A stretch of 9,165 bases of DNA from an uncultured Collinsella sp. (GTDB taxonomy: Bacteria > Actinomycetota > Coriobacteriia > Coriobacteriales > Coriobacteriaceae). Both the position numbers and the translations under genes were made by a program. The stretch lies in the NCBI GenBank assembly GCA_900554255.1, contig USGN01000040.1, positions 1-9,165 on the forward strand, written 5' to 3'. Below are positions 1 through 6,307 of the stretch, piece by piece (within the stretch, counting starts at the first letter, position 1; every line of letters starts with the position of its first letter). The notes under the pieces are model-generated. The model ran no database searches, had not been told where the DNA came from, and saw only the letters and a list, made by a program, of their open reading frames with translations.

Positions 1-285
1 AGCGCACAGCTCATACTGGCAGCCCTCGCCAACGGTGGTTCGCACGCCGGCAACACCACCAACATGATCGGCATGGCCATGAGTGCATACGGCACCAAGC
101 ACGTGTACGCCGGGATGCTCGGCGCTAATATGCTCCACCAAGCGCTCGCCTTCCCATGCGGGGTCGATAATCACGCACTCATTGTCCGAGATAACAGCAT
201 AGCTATTGGTCTGAATGGGACCGTTTACGAGCGTCTCGATCTCGACCGACCCCTTGGGAGTTACATCCAAGGACATAGCACTCAT
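1..285 (-). CDS. MBL-fold metallo-hydrolase (glyoxalase II-like), 5' part only
   Basis: The first 95 codons are present and the gene runs off the left edge of the window, so the C-terminal part is missing. The protein has the metallo-beta-lactamase signature THGHADHVGG at residues 68-77. H69, H71, D73 and H74 form the HxHxDH metal-binding motif, expected to bind two metal ions (usually zinc) for hydrolysis. The upstream stretch GPIQTNSYAV (22-31) followed by IIDP (39-42) is typical of the small cytosolic glyoxalase II-like branch, so a thioester or related hydrolase is likely, but the substrate cannot be named. ATG at 285 is preferred over the in-frame ATG at 276 because AGAGGAGAGG sits just upstream at suitable spacing. 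The gene follows rel on the same strand after an 84-base gap that contains a 12-bp hairpin. MBL-fold genes commonly sit downstream of rel in Gram-positive bacteria. Confidence 0.88.
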   Translation of the reverse strand, partial: MSAMSLDVTPKGSVEIETLVNGPIQTNSYAVISDNECVIIDPAWEGERLVEHISAEHPGVHVLGAVCTHGHADHVGGVAGVRTTVGEGCQYELCA

Positions 286-305
286 GTCCCTCTCCTCTCT
301 ATAGA

Positions 306-333
306 ACTCGAGGCATCAAACGATGCCTCGAGT
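306..333 (-). terminator. Perfect 12-bp hairpin between rel and the MBL gene (possible terminator, attenuator or processing site)
   Basis: ACTCGAGGCATC at 306-317 and GATGCCTCGAGT at 322-333 are perfect complements separated by a 4-base loop. The hairpin begins 36 bases after the rel stop codon. On the minus strand it is followed by TCTAT and then directly by the purine-rich ribosome binding site of the MBL gene. The run of T expected for a classical intrinsic terminator is very weak. It may instead be a partial terminator, an RNase processing site, or a block against 3' exonucleases protecting the rel mRNA. The structure is certain from sequence; its role is inferred. Confidence 0.6.
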
Positions 334-369
334 GTAGCGAATATTGATAATGTGGCGCGTTCGTCGCGA

Positions 370-2730
370 CTAAACGCGGCGCTTAAGCTGGGCTCCACCC
401 TCGCCGGGCATCAGGCGGCGTGCGTCGTAGACCGAGTCAACGCTGCTGATAGAGGCCAGCAGCGGATCAAGACCACTCGCGTCCGAGATCTCGACCATAA
501 AGCGCAGGGTCGCAATACCCTCGCGGTTGGTCGACGTGGCGGCAGAAAGGATATTGCCGCCCGCATCGCCAATGGCAATGGTGACGTCCTTGAGCAGGCC
601 CATGCGGTCCAAGCACTCGACCACGATCTCGACCTGGAAGAGGGTGTCGGCAGCGCCGTCCCACTCCACATCGATCATGCGCTCGGGATGTTCCATAAGA
701 CCCTTGACGTTAGGGCAGTTGGCGCGATGCACCGAAACGCCACGACCGCGCGTGATGAAGCCGACGATGTCGTCGCCCGTCACGGGGTTGCAGCAATGAG
801 CCAGACGGACCAGCAGGCCGCTGTTGCTCTCGCCCTTGACGATAATGCCGTTGCTGGCGCTCTTGCCGCGCTTTTGCGGCTTTCGGTTGGAGCCTCGGGC
901 CGGCTGTTTCACGACCTCGGCGATAGCCTCGGCCTTGGTGAGCTGTTCCTCGGGCTTGGGGTCCAAGATTTGCTCGACCTTATTACCCACAGCGCGCGGG
1001 GCAACCTTGCCGGCGCCGACGGCGGCAAACAGGTCCTCGAGCTGCTTGAAGTTAAACTGCTCCGCCACGGCGTTGAGCGCACGCGTGGATCGCGGCGTAG
1101 AGATGCCATACCCGCGCTTGCGCAGGTCCTTGGCCAGCATATCGCGACCGGCGGCAGCGTCGTCGTCCTTGGTCGCAGCGGCAAAATAGCGGCGGATCTT
1201 TGACTTGGCGGAAGGTGTCTTAACGATCTTGAGCCAATCGCGCGACGGCTTGGAACTCTTGTTAGTCAGGATCTCGACACGGTCACCCGTCTTAATCTCG
1301 TGCGTGAGCGGAGCCACCGCACCGTTGATTCTGGCGCCGACGCAGTGGTTTCCCACCTCGGTGTGAACGGCATAGGCAAAGTCGAGCGGCGTGGAGCCGG
1401 CACGAAGTGCCATGACCTCGCCCTTGGGCGTAAAGACGAAAATCTCCTGATCGAAGAGGTCGACCTTCAGCGAATGCAGGTATTCCTTGGCGTCGGTAAT
1501 CTCATCAGACGCAGCCCAATCGAGTGAGTGCTTAAGCCAGTTAATCTGGTCGTCCAGACGCTGGGCATCATTGGTCTTAGACGCAGACGATCCGCCCGAC
1601 TTCTTATATAGCCAGTGGGCGGCAATGCCGTACTCGGCCTGCTCATGCATCTCGTAGGTTCGAATCTGAATCTCGAGTGGGCGGGCCGTGGGGCCGATAA
1701 CCGTCGTGTGGAGCGACTGGTAGTTATTGACCTTGGGCATGGCGATATAGTCTTTAAAGCGACCGGGCATGGGGTGCCACAGCGTATGCACCGCGCCGAG
1801 CGTGGAGTAGCAATCGCGCACCGAATGCGTGATGACGCGCAGTGCCACCAGGTCGTAGATCTCGGAGAATTCCTTGCCCTTGCGCTTCATCTTTTGGTAG
1901 ATGGACCAATAGTGCTTGGAACGGCCGTTGATCTGGAAGCCTTCCAGGCCAATGCGGTTGAGCTCGTCGGTGAGTGTCTTGATGGTCTCAGCCAGATAGC
2001 GCTCACGGACCTCGCGCGACTCCGCCACCATGCGCGCAATGCGCTGGTAGGCATCGGGCTCCAGGTAGAAGAAGGACAGGTCCTCGAGCTCCCACTTAAT
2101 AGAGCTCATGCCCAGGCGGTCGGCCAAGGGCGCGTACACGTCCATGGTCTCGCGAGCCTTAAACAGGCGACGATCCTCGCGCAGGGCTGCCAGCGTTCGC
2201 ATGTTGTGCAGACGGTCGGCAAGTTTAACGATGATGACGCGAATGTCCTTGGACATGGCGAGGAACATCTTGCGCAGCGTGAGCGCCTGCTTCTCGTCCA
2301 TGCTGTCGACTTCGATGTTGGTGAGCTTGGTCACGCCATCGACGAGCTCGGCCACCGTATCGCCAAACAGGCCGGAAACATCGGTGAGCGAGGTCTCGGT
2401 GTCCTCGACGGTATCGTGCAGCAGCGCGGCACACACCACATCGCAGTCCATCTTGAGATCGGCCAAAATGATGGCAACCTCGACGGGATGGTTAATGTAC
2501 ATCTCGCCCGAGCGGCGCTTTTGGTTGCAGTGCTTCTCGGCGGCAAAGCAGTAGGCCTGCTCAACCTTAGAAAAGTCGTCCTCATTCATATATTTGAGGC
2601 ACAGGCGCTCCAGCTTGTCGTAGCTGTCCGCCATAATCTCGGGCGGCAGCTCATCGGCATGCTTATAGTGCTCCATCTCCGAAAACGGCTGGAGGGTGGA
2701 ATCATGGGCGGTACGGGCTGCGGCATCCAT
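370..2730 (-). CDS. rel: Bifunctional (p)ppGpp synthetase/hydrolase, RelA/SpoT family
   Basis: This is a full-length, long-type RelA/SpoT homologue (786 residues). It is expected to make (p)ppGpp from ATP and GTP or GDP during amino-acid starvation and to hydrolyse it to pyrophosphate plus GDP or GTP. In order it has an HD hydrolase domain (about 50-200), a synthetase domain (about 240-372), a TGS domain (about 427-488), a zinc-finger-like region (645-674) and an ACT domain (about 697-772). Key hydrolase motifs are H81, HDTVED 105-110 and ADRLHNMRT 171-179. The synthetase domain has RFKD (324-327), YQSLHTT (337-343) and EIQIRT (353-358). The zinc-finger-like region carries C646, C647, H668 and C672. 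An intact HD motif together with RFKD, rather than the RelA-type EXDD, indicates a bifunctional enzyme. ATG at 2730 has AAGGGGA about 6 bases upstream. The start is 15 bases from the recJ stop, so co-transcription and coupling are likely. Confidence 0.97.
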   Translation of the reverse strand: MDAAARTAHDSTLQPFSEMEHYKHADELPPEIMADSYDKLERLCLKYMNEDDFSKVEQAYCFAAEKHCNQKRRSGEMYINHPVEVAIILADLKMDCDVVCAALLHDTVEDTETSLTDVSGLFGDTVAELVDGVTKLTNIEVDSMDEKQALTLRKMFLAMSKDIRVIIVKLADRLHNMRTLAALREDRRLFKARETMDVYAPLADRLGMSSIKWELEDLSFFYLEPDAYQRIARMVAESREVRERYLAETIKTLTDELNRIGLEGFQINGRSKHYWSIYQKMKRKGKEFSEIYDLVALRVITHSVRDCYSTLGAVHTLWHPMPGRFKDYIAMPKVNNYQSLHTTVIGPTARPLEIQIRTYEMHEQAEYGIAAHWLYKKSGGSSASKTNDAQRLDDQINWLKHSLDWAASDEITDAKEYLHSLKVDLFDQEIFVFTPKGEVMALRAGSTPLDFAYAVHTEVGNHCVGARINGAVAPLTHEIKTGDRVEILTNKSSKPSRDWLKIVKTPSAKSKIRRYFAAATKDDDAAAGRDMLAKDLRKRGYGISTPRSTRALNAVAEQFNFKQLEDLFAAVGAGKVAPRAVGNKVEQILDPKPEEQLTKAEAIAEVVKQPARGSNRKPQKRGKSASNGIIVKGESNSGLLVRLAHCCNPVTGDDIVGFITRGRGVSVHRANCPNVKGLMEHPERMIDVEWDGAADTLFQVEIVVECLDRMGLLKDVTIAIGDAGGNILSAATSTNREGIATLRFMVEISDASGLDPLLASISSVDSVYDARRLMPGEGGAQLKRRV

Positions 2731-2745
2731 CGAGGTCCCCTTCCC

Positions 2746-5700
2746 CTAGGCCCGCGGTACGATCGGGCGGTTAACTTTGGCTAGCATATCAGAAGCGCAC
2801 GAATCGAGCGCCCAGCTCCGGAAAGCCGAGAACTCCATGCGCGAGCGCAGACCCTCCAAATAGCGGATTGACCTGCTCAATTGCACACGGCCGGGGTTTT
2901 CTGCCATCGCGATGCGACGCGTATCGTCAAATCCCGAAACGCGGCAGAAACCAAGCTCTTCGAAGATTCCCAGGCCGCTTTCCACCGAGCGCTCGTCAAC
3001 CGGCGTGCGCGCGTCGATGGCAAGACACATCTGCGCGATGTCGATATCGCTCGCGCTAAAGGAATCGTCCCCGGTTTTGCCGCGGTTGGAGCGCCACATG
3101 GTCTGCAGCGCGCGATAGAGCGTGACGAGCTCGTCGCGCTCGGGCGCATAGCAGTCGAGCAGGCGTTCGTTAATGCGGGCGTCGCGCGACGAATAGAGCA
3201 GATGGATCACGGCGGGCTGGCCATCGCGGCCGGCACGTCCGCTCATCTGGTTGAACTCAATGCCGCCAAACGGCATGTGGTACAGCACGACATGGCGGAT
3301 ATCGGGTAGGTTGACACCCTCGCCAAAGGCGGAGGTCGAAACAATGCAGCTGAGGCTTCCGTCTCGGAATGCTTCCTCCACGCGGCGGCGATCGGAACGC
3401 GCAAGCCCCGCGTTGTAGAACGCGATATGGGTTGCGCAATCGGGCACACGCTTGCGCAACGTCTTGGCGAGCGCCACGGACTGGTCGCGCGAGTTGACGT
3501 AGATGACGGTCTTCTCCCCCGTTGCCACGATTGACACCAGGCGGTTCTCGCGGCTCGCAAGATCTCGGTCATCCTCGAGCTGCAAGTTCTCGCGCACCGT
3601 CTCGTCGACCACCGTGCGGGTAATCGGTAGCACGCGGGCGAGCTCGGCCACAACCGGAGCCGTTGCGGTGGCAGTCGCGGCCAGAACGACCGGGTCGCCC
3701 AGGGCCTTGAGGATATCGGGCATGTCGAGATAGGCGCTGCGGTCGCCGCCCTTGGCAAGACCGGCATGATGCGCCTCATCGATAACGACAAAACCGATGC
3801 GCCCCGAACGCGCAAAGCGGTCGCGGTGAATGGACAGGAACTCGGGCGTCGTGAGCACGATGCCGGTGCGGCCCGAAGCCAAGCCGGCAAACACGTCATC
3901 GCGCGCCGCCTCCACGGTCTCGCCGGTCAGCACGCCTACGCCAATGCCGAGCGCGGCCATCGTCGACGAGAGGTGATAGGCCTGGTCGGCAACGAGCGCG
4001 CGCAGCGGATAGACAAAGATGCTCGCACGCCCGCGAAGAACCGCCTCGCGCGCGGCATGCACATGGAAGATGAGCGACTTGCCGCGCCCCGTTCCCATGA
4101 CGGCCAGAACACTTTGGTGATCGGCCAGGGCATCGAGTGCCTCGACCTGCGCGCGGTGCGGCTGGTTCGAGCCTATAAAGCTATGGATAAGCGAGCGCGT
4201 CAGCTCGGTATAAGAAAGCTGGGCGAGTGTCTCGCGCTTACGCGACTCCAGGCGCAGGCCGGAATCCGCCGGCTGCACGCCACGACGAAGCTCGCATGCC
4301 GGATCGTCGACGCTGGGCAGCGTGGTATCGCGGACCAGAACATCCTTGATCATGAGCTTGGGCTTCACACGCCCCTGCCAATGCTCGGCAACGGCCTCGA
4401 ACACCAAGTCGACAGCACTATCGCAGTTGATGAGCTTATCGATTTGCGGCACGCGGAACATAATGGCCGGCACGCTCGCGGCGCCATCGGTCGCCACAAA
4501 GCGCATGTGCTCGCCGGTTTTGCCCACCACGGCGCGATCGCACATCGTCACGCCCTCGGCGGCCAGCAGCGGCACCTTGTTGCCCTGGCCAAACGGCTCA
4601 AGACGGGAAATCTGCTCTATAGTCTCGATATTCAGCTCGGAAAGGTCGACCGTGGCGGCAACCTCGTCGATGTCTTCAAAGTCCTCGGCGGGAAGCTCCG
4701 ATAGCACGGCGGAAAGGCGACGACGGAATTCATCGAGCTTGGATGCCTCGATAGTCACACCCACCGCACCGGCATGTCCGCCGCGACGAATCAGCAGGTC
4801 GGAACAGCGCTCGACGGCGTCAAACAGGTTAACTTTGCCCACCGAGCGACCAGAGCCGCGCGCGATACCGTCCTCGATCGAGAACAGCAGCGCCGGCACG
4901 TGATAGCGGTTGGTCAGACGGCTTGCCACGATGCCCTTGACACCCTCGTGCCAGCCTTCGCCGCCCACGACGATCGCGCGTCCGCCGTCATAGGTCTCCT
5001 CGACCTTTGCCATGGCATCGCGCGTGAGCTCCGCCTCGATCTCACGGCGCTGGCGGTTGATTTCCTCGAGCTCAGCCGCCAGCGCGCTTGCTTCGATGGG
5101 ATTGCGGGCAAGCAGCAGGTCGAGCGCCAGCTTGGGATCGGCCATGCGACCGGCAGCGTTTAAGCGGGGAATGAGCGAGAATGACAGGCCATCCGCCGTA
5201 ATGCTCGAAAGGTTCGCCTTGGCAAGCGCGGCAAGCGCGATATAGCCGGGGCGAGCGGTTACGCGCATCTGCTGGATGCCCTCGGCAACCAGCGCGCGGT
5301 TCTCGGGCGTGAGCGGCATCATGTCGGACACGGTGCCCAGCGCCGCGACCTCGATTAGCGAACGCCAATACGACGGCTTGCCCAGGCGCTCACCCAGGAC
5401 TTGCACCAGCTTGAGCGCCACACCAGCACCGGCAAGCTCACGCGAGGGGCCCTCGTCCTCGAGCTTGGGGTCGGTCAGGGGCACACCCTGCGGCACCTGG
5501 TCGGAGGGCTCGTGATGGTCCGTGACCACCAAATCGATCCCCAGGTTCTCCAGATAGGAAACCTCTTCCTTGGCGGCAATGCCGTTATCGACGGTCACGA
5601 TCAGCTGGGGGCGAGCGAGCTCGTTAACGCGGTCGAGTGCCGCGCGCGAAAGACCGTAGCCCTCATCAAAGCGGTGCGGAATAAACGGCGTGACATCGGC

Positions 5701-6033
5701 GCCAAACGTGCGCAGCGCCTCGGTCAACAGGCAGGTCGACGTAATACCGTCAACGTCAAAATCGCCAAAGACTGCAATGTGCTCGTGGTTGCGAATAGCA
5801 CGCTCGACGCGGTCGGCAACGACCGACATGCCCGGGATAATGAGTGGGTCGGCCCAGTCGCGATCGAGCGAAGGCGTCAAAAACAATTGGCCCTCTTTGA
5901 TGGAGTCAATGCCGTGCGCGACCATAATGCGCGCCACCAGCCCGGGAATGCCCAGACCAGCCGAAAGCTCCTTTTCGAGCTCGGGGTTTTGCTGAGCGAC
6001 CGCCCAGCGATGCGTCGTCTTAAGCGATGACAT
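2746..6033 (-). CDS. recJ: RecJ single-strand exonuclease fused to a RecQ-like SF2 helicase
   Basis: The 1095-residue protein joins two machines. Residues 1-565 are a complete RecJ 5'-3' ssDNA exonuclease. They contain DHH-family metal motifs GDFDVDG (90-96), VDNG (148-151) and TDHH (171-174), the IPRLNAAGR motif (288-296), a DHHA1 domain ending in RRGGHAG (416-422), and an OB-fold region (about 455-565). After a linker, residues 610-960 form an SF2 helicase of RecQ type. Its motifs are Walker A TGRGKS (647-652), PLRALVADQ (676-684), DEAH (752-755), TATAT (787-791), STSAFGEGVNLPD (899-911) and QMSGRAGRDG (929-938). Residues 960-1095 may include a winged helix but lack a RecQ zinc cluster. The likely role is DNA unwinding with end resection in recombinational repair. 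ATG 6033 is chosen because RecJ homology begins right after it (KTTHRWAV) and AGGGGTGGG precedes it. A GTG at 6078 would add 15 unlikely residues. Ordinary bacterial RecJ is about 570-790 residues. Confidence 0.93.
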   Translation of the reverse strand: MSSLKTTHRWAVAQQNPELEKELSAGLGIPGLVARIMVAHGIDSIKEGQLFLTPSLDRDWADPLIIPGMSVVADRVERAIRNHEHIAVFGDFDVDGITSTCLLTEALRTFGADVTPFIPHRFDEGYGLSRAALDRVNELARPQLIVTVDNGIAAKEEVSYLENLGIDLVVTDHHEPSDQVPQGVPLTDPKLEDEGPSRELAGAGVALKLVQVLGERLGKPSYWRSLIEVAALGTVSDMMPLTPENRALVAEGIQQMRVTARPGYIALAALAKANLSSITADGLSFSLIPRLNAAGRMADPKLALDLLLARNPIEASALAAELEEINRQRREIEAELTRDAMAKVEETYDGGRAIVVGGEGWHEGVKGIVASRLTNRYHVPALLFSIEDGIARGSGRSVGKVNLFDAVERCSDLLIRRGGHAGAVGVTIEASKLDEFRRRLSAVLSELPAEDFEDIDEVAATVDLSELNIETIEQISRLEPFGQGNKVPLLAAEGVTMCDRAVVGKTGEHMRFVATDGAASVPAIMFRVPQIDKLINCDSAVDLVFEAVAEHWQGRVKPKLMIKDVLVRDTTLPSVDDPACELRRGVQPADSGLRLESRKRETLAQLSYTELTRSLIHSFIGSNQPHRAQVEALDALADHQSVLAVMGTGRGKSLIFHVHAAREAVLRGRASIFVYPLRALVADQAYHLSSTMAALGIGVGVLTGETVEAARDDVFAGLASGRTGIVLTTPEFLSIHRDRFARSGRIGFVVIDEAHHAGLAKGGDRSAYLDMPDILKALGDPVVLAATATATAPVVAELARVLPITRTVVDETVRENLQLEDDRDLASRENRLVSIVATGEKTVIYVNSRDQSVALAKTLRKRVPDCATHIAFYNAGLARSDRRRVEEAFRDGSLSCIVSTSAFGEGVNLPDIRHVVLYHMPFGGIEFNQMSGRAGRDGQPAVIHLLYSSRDARINERLLDCYAPERDELVTLYRALQTMWRSNRGKTGDDSFSASDIDIAQMCLAIDARTPVDERSVESGLGIFEELGFCRVSGFDDTRRIAMAENPGRVQLSRSIRYLEGLRSRMEFSAFRSWALDSCASDMLAKVNRPIVPRA

Positions 6034-6085
6034 AGGCACCCACCCCTGATAGGGGCAGGTCGCCGCGATACCTCTCACGGTTCAT
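6020..6085 (-). CDS. Candidate 21-codon leader ORF overlapping the recJ start
   Basis: An ATG at 6085 is preceded by AGAGGA about nine bases upstream. It opens a 21-codon frame beginning MNRERYRGDL and ending AYVIA, with a TAA at 6020-6022. The frame differs from recJ and overlaps its start by 14 bases. It runs straight through the hairpin that covers the recJ ribosome binding site, so translating it would open that hairpin. No peptide function is claimed. It could be a chance ORF, since short ORFs are common by chance. Confidence 0.35.
   Translation of the reverse strand: MNRERYRGDLPLSGVGAYVIA
6040..6058 (-). promoter_or_regulatory. Hairpin sequestering the recJ Shine-Dalgarno
   Basis: In the minus-strand transcript, CTGCCCCT (6058-6051) can pair with AGGGGTGG (6047-6040) around an ATC loop. 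This gives eight pairs, two of them G-U. The right arm is the recJ ribosome binding site, seven bases before the ATG at 6033. In the folded state the site would be masked. Confidence 0.5.
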
Positions 6086-6105
6086 AGCGATGAGTCCTCT
6101 GTGTA

Positions 6106-6123
6106 TGCCCGCTTCGGCAGGCA
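6106..6123 (-). promoter_or_regulatory. Small hairpin in the recJ 5' leader
   Basis: In the transcript TGCCTGC (6123-6117) pairs with GCGGGCA (6112-6106) around a CGAA loop. There are seven pairs including one U-G. It lies between the predicted transcription start and the ribosome binding site of the leader ORF. It may stabilise the mRNA 5' end or form part of a larger leader fold. There is no T-tract, so it is not an intrinsic terminator. Confidence 0.4.
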
Positions 6124-6141
6124 GATCTGTTGAACGGATTT

Positions 6142-6147
6142 ATTATA
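6142..6147 (-). promoter_or_regulatory. Consensus -10 box (TATAAT) for the recJ-rel operon
   Basis: The minus strand reads a perfect TATAAT about 110 bases upstream of the recJ ATG, in a locally AT-rich patch within GC-rich DNA. A start site near 6135 is inferred from normal spacing. The -35 region is poor: CGTTTT lies at a 17-base spacing (6165-6170). The promoter may therefore depend on an activator or on the adjacent repeat. Confidence 0.6.
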
Positions 6148-6307
6148 CCGTGCAGCGCGGACGCAAAACGCCGCGGTGCGCCGCGGTTTCGGCAAACGAT
6201 GGCGGTAATGGCCTCGAAATAATCGAGCGTTTCAGCCGCACGGACGCATACGAGCGTCTAGCATATCCATACAAACGAGTTCGCGGATAAAGGGAGTCAC
6301 GGGACAT
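6148..6307. other. Divergent control region between recJ and the transporter
   Basis: No gene is supported in this stretch. Besides the tandem repeat it holds two small imperfect or short inverted repeats: CTCGA-AATAA-TCGAG at 6213-6227 and GACGC-ATACGA-GCGTC at 6243-6258. Either could be an operator or leader hairpin for the transporter. No convincing plus-strand -35/-10 pair was found. The transporter ribosome binding site AAGGGAG is at 6290-6296. Confidence 0.45.
6169..6188. repeat. 10-bp tandem repeat CGCCGCGGTK, candidate operator
   Basis: CGCCGCGGT occurs at 6169-6177 and again at 6179-6187, exactly 10 bases (about one helical turn) apart. Each copy contains the palindrome CCGCGG. The pair begins 21 bases upstream of the recJ -10 box, so it overlaps the -35 region and its upstream flank. 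That position suits a regulator binding one face of the DNA. Chance in GC-rich DNA remains possible. Confidence 0.4.

Noticed and set aside
298..305. TCTATAGA palindrome before the MBL gene, considered as a -10 box
   Set aside because: No matching -35 lies at the right distance, and the sequence overlaps the hairpin flank and ribosome binding site.
1722..1727. Asparagine in the Rel synthetase segment NNYQSLHT where many Rel proteins have glycine
   Set aside because: That position varies among known Rel enzymes, while the surrounding catalytic residues are intact, so it does not suggest loss of function.
64..2784. Long plus-strand open frames (379 and 389 codons) opposite rel
   Set aside because: They are antisense to a clear rel gene with all family motifs. 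High GC content and codon bias create long open antisense frames. Their translations are rich in H, R, G and A and show no family motif.
6034..6078. N-terminal extension of RecJ to the GTG at 6078
   Set aside because: RecJ family similarity begins just after the ATG at 6033, which has its own AGGGGTGGG site. The GTG has no well-spaced ribosome binding site.
6130..6146. TTGAAC ... TATTAT on the plus strand as a transporter promoter
   Set aside because: The two elements are only 5 bases apart, far too close for a -35/-10 pair. The same AT-rich patch reads as a perfect TATAAT on the minus strand.
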